From Fomitopsis serialis (taxonomy: Eukaryota > Basidiomycota > Agaricomycetes > Polyporales > Fomitopsidaceae), in the NCBI RefSeq assembly GCF_022376445.1, contig NW_025955173.1, positions 1 through 64,000 of the forward strand: a stretch of DNA of 64,000 nt, written 5' to 3'. Shown in pieces: positions 23,752 to 33,463 of this stretch. The notes beneath the pieces are model-generated. The model was not told the DNA's origin. It saw nothing but the letters and a program-made list of their open reading frames with translations, and ran no database searches. Within the stretch, counting starts at the first letter, position 1, and each line of letters begins with the position of its first letter. Both the position numbers and the translations under genes were made by a program.

Positions 23752-24346
23752 TTACTTCGCACGCTGCGCCTTGTTCTTCAAGTGAGTCTTGAGCATGTCG
23801 CGAGTCACCCAATGATCCTCGTAGTCCAGCAAGACAGGGAAAGACTTCGCGGCCTATTATCGTCCTTGAGCCGGCGCAAATATGGGTAGTGGCATGTACA
23901 TACCTCATCGCACACGGTCTTGATGGCCTCTAGAGGTTGATTGCTGAGACTGATTGGTTTCATGTGTTTCGTGGCCAAGGCGGCGACCCTATGCTAGAAG
24001 CTAGTGAATATATCGCCTAACGCGGGCTGGTGGCATATCACACCTGAACTTTGCCGTACAAACCGTCGGGCCACTTCAAATCAGAGGCAAGCGTATAGCC
24101 ACCTCTGCCAGGGCGAGCGACTTCACCGTCCGGCTTGCGAATCTTGGGCCGATCACTGAGAACAACCGTCTCGGTGGCAGGGTCGAACATTCTGTGCGGG
24201 GGTGGATTTTCAGGCTCGAAATCCATTTCCAGAGCATTCAGGGGGTGAGTGAGCAGGTGTTCTGCAGTGAAGTCGATTTGTAGAGGGAACGTCGAGTACT
24301 GGCGCCGAACGAGCTGGTGGGCGGGACGATGCGAGAGGTGAGCCAT
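23752..24346 (-). CDS. Hypothetical 164-residue protein, three exons
   Basis: Exons 24346-24044, 23993-23904 and 23853-23752 join in phase 0 across two 50 bp introns (GTGTGA/TTCTAG and GTATGT/ATAATAG). The start MAHLSHRPAHQL was chosen as the first ATG of the coherent part; the frame is open further upstream, so an earlier exon is possible. The middle has SDRPKIRKPDGEVARPGRGG, then YTLASDLKWPDGLYGKVQ. The C-terminal YEDHWVTRDMLKTHLKN resembles C-terminal ends I recall from Agaricomycete hypothetical proteins. Function is unknown, but the exact exon phases argue for a real gene. Confidence 0.65.
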
Positions 24347-24863
24347 GGCTATGCGACTCGGGATGGAGGCGATCTTCGTATGCACCAAATGATATAGACT
24401 CTGAGCGCAGCCGTCACTCAGACGACAGTACGAGAACAATGAGAACAATGGACAAAAACGCACTTTGTCTGTCTCCGGGCGTTGCACCGCTTGTAATATC
24501 GCTTCCTGAAACCGCATGTCGCCTCTGCCAAAACAGGTGCACGGAGAAAGACTCACCTTGGGACGATTCATCAGGATCATCTCCGGTCAACATTGATTGA
24601 TCAATCAGCCGTCCATGCGACACGAACTCTTATTGTTCGCTGGAACCGACACTGCTGACTCGAGTCGGCACTGCTGTGATCGCATTAAAGATCTACACTA
24701 CTGGAACGCAGTCCCGACTACGACATCAATAGTAAGTGATATATTAACTATTACATTGATAGTATGCTACCATGCTACATACGCTACACTAAGGAGGGCA
24801 TTCGCGACGTGGTGGATCGAAAGGAAGAGAAGTACCTTGGGACCGCTCAGACGATCCTGGGTG

Positions 24864-24968
24864 CGTTTAGGGCAGGTGCAAAGCCGTGGCAATCTCCGGC
24901 GGGCCGTATGGCAGCCGGTCCTAGGACCGGTTGGCCCGGGCGCTCCGAGTTCTCGCCTGCCCTAAACG
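24864..24968. repeat. Small fold-back sequence with 13 bp terminal inverted repeats
   Basis: CGTTTAGGGCAGG (24864-24876) and its exact reverse complement (24956-24968) flank 79 bp containing the palindrome CCGGTCCTAGGACCGG (24915-24930). The decamer TGCCCTAAAC recurs at about 42490 and 42511. Confidence 0.7.
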
Positions 24969-25258
24969 GGCGGTGACTGATAGGGCGCTCAGCACCGCTA
25001 CCGTTTCCTCTTTCGCACTCTCATCGTCCCGAGTCATCTTACTTACACGGGATGGGTAGCGTAGTACTTCAACGTAGTTACATTCGAAGTAGTCGATCAA
25101 TAAGCGATTGTGAGCCTGTATAGGCTCATAACAGAAGTATGAATGGGCTGTCGTATAGTGATGGTATGTCGGTAGAACACCAGTCACAGAAGGCTTGTAT
25201 GCCTGATGACTGTAATAGCTGCGTAATGGACGGCGTACATACCGATGCCCGAAGCCAT

Positions 25259-26707
25259 TCAGTGCTTAGTAGGCCTGCATTTCCCCCGCGGTAAGAAATC
25301 ACTAATCGTAGTATGCTGAAAACTCACCGTCGCTGTAGACTTCAGGACATATGTCCCGTCGTCCCAAGGCTGAACGATTGCGTGATGTAACTCCCGTACT
25401 ACAGGAATTATCTCCATGGTCCTTGACGTCGTGCGAGACCAAATACTGGCTCCGAAATCAGGGTACGCGAGGAACGGATCGACGACCGACGGTGGGCGGG
25501 GCTGGAAGCGTTGGACTGCGAGGAGCATATGTCCAACAAGATGCGGCCGTGAGTTGTCCAAAGCTGCAACCGCGAATATCTCACGTATAACACCAGGAAT
25601 GAAGGCGTCGCCGGTGCGTGGCTGGAAGAAGATGATGCCGCCCGCCTTCCCCTCGACGTACTTTGAGTACGTTAGACCAGAGAAGGTATAGCGATTATGC
25701 ATGATCGCTCTCCGTCCAGGCGTCCAGTCAGGTAAGTCGACCTTTATCGCCGTCTGCTGGCTCACCATGGCCTCGTAGTAGTGTTTGTCGAGTTCTTTGA
25801 ATTTGAGGTAGTTGCTGATCTCGTCTCCCGCAACCGTGGCTCCGACGCCATTGTTTGGTAGAAGTTGCGACATCAGCGTACCTCGAGTGTCCGCTTTGAG
25901 AAGGGATTCCATCAGCGGCCGGAGTCGTTGCAAGGCGTCCGGACACGCCTCTTGCTGCACGAACGACTTGATATTCGCGGCCGCACAGAACGTATCCAGC
26001 ATGGTGCGATCCATTTGACCTGACATTATCGGTGAGTACCAATGTATGACTCCGCAGATAGGACGTACTCCTCACCTATCTTTCCATTAGTGTTCACCTG
26101 TTGCAGCAAACCGATCACCCGTTCAAAGGGGAACATCCACCAACCCGGCATGGGTCCGAAGTGCATGAGAAATTCTGGTATGTGCATCGCGTTATGATGA
26201 CTGGGCAGCAATGATAGATCAGGTCTAATGCGCCGAATGCCAGTGAGATACGCAAGCATATGTGCGGCGTATGCGTTCTTGTGCTGCTCAGACGTGCGGT
26301 ATGATACTCCCTGTCGGATGGCACACGCAAGTCGCATCGTGTTCACGGCAAGGTCGTGTCTCGTCTTCTCCGTTTCGTTCAGTCCTGCAGTGTCTGACGC
26401 GTACCAATGTTTCATCAGGTAAACGGGAAGTTCGAAGTCGATCCCCGCCTTCCACTGGTCAGCCTTCAATTTGCCGTGCACTTTCGTCCCGATTCGTGCA
26501 GGCGGGCCCGTCGAATGGCTAGGGCGCATCGTGCACGCTATTTCGGACTGCACGCGCAGGAGGTCGTCTTTGGTGAACAGTGAACGTGGTCCGTTGGTAC
26601 TGTTCGACGCCGCGACCTCAGCGACGAAGTCATCCCCAACGATCTCGGAGAGCGGCAGAACATTCGGGCCATCTTGAGGCGGCTTATGTGTTCCTGGTGT
26701 CGCTGCC
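25259..26707 (-). pseudogene. Tnp2-type (CACTA-like) transposase, C-terminal part
   Basis: After the long intron the protein resumes with PGTHKPPQDGPNVLPLSEIV and continues to HFGPMPGWWMFPFERVIGLL, a stretch typical of the C-terminal half of Tnp2-like proteins, where a GxWW-(M/F)-FPFER motif precedes a helical region. A short intron near 26075-26030 (starting at GTGAGG) leads to a last block beginning GQMDRTMLDTFCAAANIKSF and running to 25259. Another splice donor (ACG/GTGAGT) lies near 25330, so the final residues are uncertain. The frames are intact here. The gene as a whole is split by the LTR insertion upstream. Confidence 0.7.
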
Positions 26708-27331
26708 CTGGTATGTTCGAGCCTACTGAGTAAGATTTGACGTTCCGAACGGTAAACCCGGAGTGAGATCTGGCCGTCTGAAACGGTGCGGCCGGCGCCA
26801 GCCGGAGGGGTCCGGGTCAACGTTGCAGACGTTGTCATTGCCAGCACGTTGCCAGCGGTCCGGCCAGAGTGCATGCCGGCCGGCTCTGCCTCGTCTCCAA
26901 CGTTGCGGCCGGCCTTGCCATCCCTGAATACTGTCCCCAACGATCCACCCGGCCTGTTTTCATGGTACGTTGCAACACTCCGGCCGGAGTGCATGCCAGC
27001 CCCACCCCCCTCCTCAATGTTGCGGCCGGCCTGTTTTCACCGGACGTTGCAACGCTCCGGCCGGACTACACCCCGGCCGCCCCCCACTTCTCAACGATCC
27101 GCCCGGCCTCTTTCACCCAACGTTGCAATGCTCCGGCCGGAGGGTATGCCGGCCGGTCATCCCTCGTTCTCAACGTTGCGGCCGGAGCAGGCAGAATTCA
27201 AAGTGGCCAGGCAGTCCACGCTGCAAACAGTCCGGCCGGTCAACAGATATAGCATTGCAAACGAGCCGGCCAGCCTCAGGCCCTACCACTACAAATGGTC
27301 CGGCCGGACTTTTTGCCGGCCGAAAACACAA

Positions 27332-27986
27332 TGTCTCGGGCCGAGGGTACAGCCAAAACTCGGCCAAAGCAGCCAGACATTTTGCCGGCCGAGCTTTTGC
27401 TTCACCGACTGGGCAAGCATTGTCTCGGGCCGAAAAATTGACCATTTTCTCGGGCCGAAGATTTGAGTACTGCCTCGGGCCGAAGAGTTGGGCATTTTCT
27501 CGGGCCGAAGATTTGGCCGAAGCTCGGTGAAAACAGCCGGGCTGTTGGATTGCCATATAAGGAAATTTGGTATTGACTGGTAGTACTTCATTGATAGACT
27601 ATAGTATCAATTCCCTAGTGACCAAAGATGTCTAGTTAGGCCAGGATGTGCAAAACAAGATTTACTCACAGGCTTCTTTGCACAGCAAGTTAATCAATTT
27701 CTGAAGCCAGTTTTCTTTTCCCACACTGTTTGACTATCTAGGATGTGTTGTTTCAATGCATAGAGTATATCCCCAACAGGAATAGTCTTATTCTTTGAAG
27801 CTGAATGCAGAACATGAGATAAGGGGCATACAGGTATGGTACCGTGCTGAACAATGTTGACTCCTGCAGCCAATGTACATTCAAAACAATGTTTCACCAT
27901 CTAGAATAGTTCATTTCCTCACAAGGAATCTGTTCTCCAAAGGAATAGTCTTATTCACACAAGCTGAATGTGGTACAGAGTTAAGG
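27332..27986 (+). repeat. Left arm of 655 bp inverted repeat
   Basis: Base i pairs with base 56313 minus i over the whole arm. Contains short frames that reappear identically on the other strand of the partner arm, so they are repeat artefacts rather than genes. Confidence 0.85.
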
Positions 27987-28326
27987 GGATCATGCACTCC
28001 GGCCAGACCATCTCCTATGAGGATGAGGATTGGCTGGCCGGACTGTTACCAATGTAAATGTTTCTGTGGCAAGTGCAATGTGCATGCTGGTACAACATTT
28101 CAGTGTGACACCCAGACAGACAATAATCCAAAGTATGTCTCTCACAATATAATGCATATTCACCTTATCTTCATCCCCGAGTTCAGCTTCAAAGAATAAG
28201 ACTATTCCTTTGGGAGACTTGCTTGTTGCATTGAAATGTGCTACTCTAGATTGTGGAACATTGTGGGGAAAGCATATTGGCTTCAGGAAGTGAACACAGT
28301 ATGACATGTATACCCATACACCCTTG

Positions 28327-28981
28327 CCTTAACTCTGTACCACATTCAGCTTGTGTGAATAAGACTATTCCTTTGGAGAACAGATTCCTTGTGAGGAAAT
28401 GAACTATTCTAGATGGTGAAACATTGTTTTGAATGTACATTGGCTGCAGGAGTCAACATTGTTCAGCACGGTACCATACCTGTATGCCCCTTATCTCATG
28501 TTCTGCATTCAGCTTCAAAGAATAAGACTATTCCTGTTGGGGATATACTCTATGCATTGAAACAACACATCCTAGATAGTCAAACAGTGTGGGAAAAGAA
28601 AACTGGCTTCAGAAATTGATTAACTTGCTGTGCAAAGAAGCCTGTGAGTAAATCTTGTTTTGCACATCCTGGCCTAACTAGACATCTTTGGTCACTAGGG
28701 AATTGATACTATAGTCTATCAATGAAGTACTACCAGTCAATACCAAATTTCCTTATATGGCAATCCAACAGCCCGGCTGTTTTCACCGAGCTTCGGCCAA
28801 ATCTTCGGCCCGAGAAAATGCCCAACTCTTCGGCCCGAGGCAGTACTCAAATCTTCGGCCCGAGAAAATGGTCAATTTTTCGGCCCGAGACAATGCTTGC
28901 CCAGTCGGTGAAGCAAAAGCTCGGCCGGCAAAATGTCTGGCTGCTTTGGCCAAGTTTTGGCTGTACCCTCGGCCCGAGACA
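28327..28981 (-). repeat. Right arm of 655 bp inverted repeat
   Basis: Reverse complement of 27332-27986. Transcription through both arms would give a long double-stranded RNA stem. Confidence 0.85.
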
Positions 28982-29723
28982 ATCTGAAAATCTTCGGCCC
29001 GAGACAATCTGAACAATCTCGGCCCGGGACAATCCATGCCCGGTCGGCAAAGCAAAGGCTCGGCCGGCAAAATGGCTGGCTGCTTTGGCCGAGTTTTGGC
29101 TGTACCCCCGGCCCGAGACATTGTATTTTCGGCCGGCAAAAGGTGAAAAATTCCGGCCGGCCGGACCATTGACACTGACATTTCTACTGGCAGGCCGGAC
29201 CATTTGCATTGCTGGGAATTGATTCCATGTGCTCCGGCCGGACCGTTGCAATGTGTACATTGCTCTGGCAGGAACTCCGGCCGGGCCGTTGCTAATGGCA
29301 CCATGTTTATTGTATTTATTGACCGGCCGGAGCGTTTGCAATGTAAACTGCCCGGCCACTCCGTTTAGCTCAGAAATCTGCCTGCTCCGGCCGGACTGTT
29401 GGAAAGAGGATGACCGGCCCACATACCCTCCGGCCGGACCATTGCAACGTCTCGGGAAGGTTCCAGGGGAGGCCGGCCGCAACGCTGGAGATGGTGGATG
29501 ACCAGCCGGCCATGCCCTCCGGCCGGAGCGTTGCAATGGCACCGTTGCAAACGTTCCGGCCGGACCCTGGGGCTGCTCCGGCCGGCCTCCGGGTCAACGT
29601 TCCAAACGGGCAAATCTCACTCCGGGTCTACCGTTCCGAACGGGTTAGACACACTAAATAATGTGTATGTTCCTGATATATACTCCATTAGCTGTCGTTA
29701 ACAATGATTCAGCGTCCACTCAC

Positions 29724-30936
29724 GAGCAGGGCTTCGGAAAGCGTCCGTTTCTTCACCTTCCTGTATGAAATCTTCGAGATGTCAACACCGTACCGGCGAC
29801 AGGCTTCCCACAGTACTGCCTTAGCGAAGCTTTCCAACGCTTTCGAGGTGCAGGACTTGGTGAGTTTGCCATCCAACTTGGCCAGCGCTTTCTCCGTTGA
29901 CGCGTCGACATCAGGTTCCGCCACGGCACCGTCACCGTCCTCCTCGTCAACGGGAACATCCATGCCTAAGATGACGCGGAAGTGGTGCTGTACGACACGA
30001 AGGAAGAGAGTGTGCATGCCGTCGATAACCACAAGCTTCGTAGGATCCCAATATGACAGTCGCCAGAGTTCTGACCAGCGGACTCCGTGCTTCTTGTAGA
30101 GCTTCTTCTGCGTCGTCTTATTAGGTGCGTCACGCCAAGCTATCGCGTGCTCAAGCAGCTCCTCCCTAGTCTTCATCGTCCAGGTCTCGGGGTTCACGTT
30201 ATTGATATCTTCTTTCGTGAGTTTGCACAAAGCGCAGAAGCAGTGCGCCGCATGTGACGCTTGTCCGGAGACCTTCCGGCTAGCAGGGAGGTCGTTCACG
30301 CCTGTAGCAACACCGGAATGGACTCTGCGGCCCCTCGGATGTTGATATGTACGTGAGTACCACACGCCCCGACTCCACGCCGTGTCCAAAGTGTTGACGA
30401 GGGGGCGCAGGAAGTGGTTCATCTGGTCGTTTGAGGGTTCCGGGTGAGGCATGATGCCGTTCACGTACACGAAAGTTGGCTTGATGCGCAGACTCGGAGG
30501 TAAGAGCAAGCAGATCATCGCGATGGAGCCAGACGAGACTGATTTTCCTGAGATTTTGTTGAGATATGGGTTGAACCAGTCCACGGAGAGTGACCACAGC
30601 AGCAAGAGATCGTCGTCACCAGCAGTAGGTGTCTCTGCCTTCCACCGATCGCACATCTCTCTGACACCTTTCGCCTGTGATATGTCGCACAGCGCTCCCG
30701 TCCTGACCATAGCGAGGCTGCTACGGATCGCGTCCTCGACGCCTGGTTGGCTGAGCATCCGCCCGACGAAGCTATCGAAGTCTTGGACTGGGAACGGGCG
30801 AATGGGGACGCGTATACTTTCGCCGTTCCTCACTCCGCTCTTCGTGAGGCGAGCATTGCATGGTTCGCTGGTCGGCCACGGGCGATAGCTGCAGCGGCGT
30901 GGATAGATAGGTAGTTTAGGAGTGCCGGGGGCGTAT
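29724..30936 (-). pseudogene. Tnp2-type transposase, central catalytic part
   Basis: The frame runs from the LTR insertion point (APGTPKLPIYPRR) through VPIRPFPVQDFDSFVGRML, LLLLWSLSVDWFNPY, GVNDLPASRKVSG, HCFCALCKLTKEDI and WDPTKLVVIDGMHTLFLRVV. The last follows the H-x-x-L pattern of Tnp2/EnSpm transposases, where acidic residues near D-x-F-NPY and the D-x-M-H motif belong to the catalytic core. C-x-x-C in CFCALCK fits a metal-binding insert. It ends at a GTGAGT donor at 29723. The frame is uninterrupted. TSD and reading frame show that residues PTY at the end of the N-terminal part were directly joined to APG before the LTR element arrived. Confidence 0.8.
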
Positions 30937-31139
30937 TGTAACGGATATTCCCGTTACGGTATATCTTATCTTGCATGTTTGTTCTTGTTTGCTCGAGGGC
31001 TCGTATGGCGCACCAGCGCACTTACGAGACCTCAGTCCTTTACCATCCTCATCGCCCCATGTATGCTACGTGTAGACAGTCCCTCTGAATAGAGACTGGG
31101 TACAGCGCATACCGGGCCCGAGGATTAAGGGACGCTACA
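30937..31139 (+). repeat. 5' LTR (203 bp)
   Basis: TG...CA ends. Begins with a hairpin, GTAACGG (30938-30944) against CCGTTAC (30951-30957). A second stem, CTCGTA ... TACGAG, lies in the middle. By eye it matches the 3' LTR throughout. Confidence 0.9.
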
Positions 31140-31370
31140 CTTTTTTGCGCTCCAGAACAGCTTCTGTTCTGGGGACTATCTACTCTAGGCAACAACCTGG
31201 AAACATTGAATTTCTATGCTTTACATCAAAATCTAGTCGACTTCGCAACCACTCAAGAAGATGGCTGGATCGACAACCCACTCTCCCAAGCACTCGCGTA
31301 GTACTCGGGAGGCCCGCCGCGCGAAGGTCGATGCGAAGGTCGATGGACTTCTTGGCAGTTTTGCGAAGTT

Positions 31371-33011
31371 TTGAAGAGTAACCTGGCTGAGACACGAGCC
31401 ACCCCCGATACTAGGCGGTTCCGGACACTCGATGACTCGATGAAGCATCTAGAGGATGCTATCGCATCGCTCAGACGCTCCGTGGAGCAGGACAACGAGT
31501 CCAGACGTCACCGTCGAACGACCCGCCGGACTGAGTCCTCCGACCGCGAGGACTCAACCGGAGCACTCGCAGAGCAGGCGTCGTCCGACCGCGAGGTCGA
31601 ACACACAGCACGCGCAGAACCGCTGCGGGCCAAGGTCGAGCTCATTCAGAGCTGCCAGGAGAACACGACTCCGCCTGCTCCAGCCGAGCCGCAGGAGCTG
31701 GAAAGCTCCCCGACGAGTGGTGCACGCACCGAGATCGACAGCGCTGCCGCTGCCGAGCCCGTGTCTGAGTCCAAGGGACCACCAATTGAGCAGATCGAGC
31801 CCGACGTCGAGCCTGCTCAGAGCTGCCCGGAGACCCCGTCTCCGCCTGCTCCCAGTGAGCCGACGAAGCTCGGCACCACACTCAAGAGTGGTGCACGCGC
31901 CAGGTTCGTCGACGCCGCCGTCGCCGAGCCCGAGTCCCAGTTGTCCGACAAGATGACTCGGTCCTGCGCCCGGGAAGGCATAGGGACGCGACCCCACGTC
32001 GCATCCCCGGATGTAGACGAGCTTCTGCTCGTAGATCCACATATCGCGTGCTCAGAAATGAGCCGCGACTCAAAATATACAATTATCGCGCCGGACGACG
32101 TGCCCGACGCGGCCAGCATCGAGCTCGACGCTCAATGCGTCGAGCGTCATGCGCACGCGCCGAGAGCGAGCACTCCCAGCGGTAGCGCCGGAAGTACTCC
32201 TCTCAATGCTAACCGCCACTTCGACCTCCACACTGGCAGCCACCGCCCGCGTGCAACCGCGTTCCAACCCGGTTCGCACTTCCCAACGGAAGTGCGAGCC
32301 GCGGACTGTCCTTGGACAGCTGAACCCTTCGCGGTTCAGCTAAAGGACCGACCGGTCAGTATCGACTGCCATCTCGCGGTCGACACCCCCTTTGGTGACG
32401 ACTACTCGCGCGCGGCCGCTACCCAGGAAGACTTGCACTTCCTACCGGAAGTGCAAGACTTCGGACTCTCCAAGACGGTTGAACCGCACTCGGTATCGTT
32501 GGCACGCCTCGACCGGTCCCCAGAACAGGTCGACTGCGCTCAACCTCAGGATAGGCACGAGCGTCCGTCTGGCGGGCCAGACGCACACGCTGTTCCAATG
32601 GACGTACAAACTTGCGTTCGCGGATCCGGATGGCCAGCTGAACTACTGACAGTTCAACTGGCGGCGCCCAATGATCTGGCACCTCACGGTGCCAGACCGC
32701 GATCTACTTCCTATATGACCACGATCCTCGACTCTCGGAACCTCGCTTCGGACTCGAGAAGCTCTGTCCTCGACCCCGGCACCATCTGTTCGACCCTCGA
32801 AGGTTCTGGCGACACGCAACAGAGCCGCGCGGCCCAGGACTCGCACGACGCGCGTGCAAGTCCAGCGCCGAGCAACAAGGTCGAGAAGAACGTGCAGAAC
32901 GGGGAGCGAACAGGAACCAGGGAGATGAGGAAGAGAGAGGAGGGGAAGGGTGTGGGGCGAGCAAGAAGAACGAGCACAGAGGCTCAATGGACGCAGGTAC
33001 GCCCGTGTTGA
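31371..33011 (+). CDS. Long repetitive open frame 1 in the LTR element (coding status uncertain)
   Basis: 546 codons, rich in Pro, Glu, Asp, Ser and Ala. The N-terminal 50 residues could form a coiled coil (DSMKHLEDAIASLRRSVEQD). Later comes a degenerate repeat of about 50-55 residues with the pattern (L/S)HF-(L/P)-TEV ... (T/V)(A/E)EP-x-(A/S)VQL. The conserved codons of the repeat are exactly the DNA hairpins (for example TTCC/GGAA and AACC/GGTT arms), so base pairing rather than protein could be what is selected. It ends with a basic/acidic low-complexity tail encoded by a purine tract. No homology to Gag is visible. Confidence 0.35.
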   Translation: MKSNLAETRATPDTRRFRTLDDSMKHLEDAIASLRRSVEQDNESRRHRRTTRRTESSDREDSTGALAEQASSDREVEHTARAEPLRAKVELIQSCQENTTPPAPAEPQELESSPTSGARTEIDSAAAAEPVSESKGPPIEQIEPDVEPAQSCPETPSPPAPSEPTKLGTTLKSGARARFVDAAVAEPESQLSDKMTRSCAREGIGTRPHVASPDVDELLLVDPHIACSEMSRDSKYTIIAPDDVPDAASIELDAQCVERHAHAPRASTPSGSAGSTPLNANRHFDLHTGSHRPRATAFQPGSHFPTEVRAADCPWTAEPFAVQLKDRPVSIDCHLAVDTPFGDDYSRAAATQEDLHFLPEVQDFGLSKTVEPHSVSLARLDRSPEQVDCAQPQDRHERPSGGPDAHAVPMDVQTCVRGSGWPAELLTVQLAAPNDLAPHGARPRSTSYMTTILDSRNLASDSRSSVLDPGTICSTLEGSGDTQQSRAAQDSHDARASPAPSNKVEKNVQNGERTGTREMRKREEGKGVGRARRTSTEAQWTQVRPC

Positions 33012-33463
33012 GCGTATCCCACTCGCCACCGCCTCCTTCTCCAATGCCCACACCGGCACACGTATCGACGACCACAGAGGTCGTCGTGCGTGTCGCAGGC
33101 CATGGAGACGGCATGTACGCGTTGCGGGACGACCTAATGGTCGTGCCCATCGCCCCGGTTGTGCTACGGGACGACCTTATGGTCGTACCACCAACGTCGC
33201 AAAGCGACACAGTGGACGTTCAGTCCCGCATATCGGACACGTCCCGACCTTTGCTGACCGACCAGCACACTGTACCGACCAGTGAAGGTACGTCCTCGAT
33301 GGACGTACCTGTCTCGATACCTCCATCCCCAATGCCCGCGCCAGCAGGCGTATCGACGAACGAGAAGTCCGTCGTACGCACTGCTGGCCACGAAGATGGC
33401 ATGTATGTGTTGCGGGACGACCTAAGGGTCGTACCCCCGCCCCTCGAGGCGGTATGCCTGTAA
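32987..33463 (+). CDS. Repetitive open frame 2 in the LTR element (uncertain)
   Basis: 158 codons carrying the module-B protein repeat VVVR-x-AGH-x-DGMY-x-LRDDL-x-VVP three times. It overlaps the end of frame 1 and is continued by frame 3 in a different phase. CAG/GTACGC at its start is a possible splice donor that could connect frames. Confidence 0.3.
   Translation: MDAGTPVLSVSHSPPPPSPMPTPAHVSTTTEVVVRVAGHGDGMYALRDDLMVVPIAPVVLRDDLMVVPPTSQSDTVDVQSRISDTSRPLLTDQHTVPTSEGTSSMDVPVSIPPSPMPAPAGVSTNEKSVVRTAGHEDGMYVLRDDLRVVPPPLEAVCL

Larger units (their letters stand above)
26743..29643. mobile_element. Palindromic (fold-back) element in a transposase intron
   Basis: The ends match each other inverted: GTTC-C/G-GAACGGTA-A/G-ACCCGGAGTGAGAT at 26742 onward and near 29611-29642. 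The outer arms are arrays of a loosely repeated unit containing CCGGCCGG, CAACGTTGCAA and GCATGCCGGCC. Toward the centre, 27332-27986 and 28327-28981 form a near-perfect 655 bp inverted repeat, with one mismatch seen by eye, around a 340 bp spacer. Inner parts also hold about 165 bp repeats with GGAATAGTCTTATTC. No transposase or other gene is visible inside, so it must be mobilised in trans. I could not identify a target-site duplication. Confidence 0.75.

Noticed and set aside
27694..28619. Identical 68-residue frames (start MVKHCFECTL) on opposite strands
   Set aside because: They are the two arms of the 655 bp inverted repeat, not a duplicated gene.
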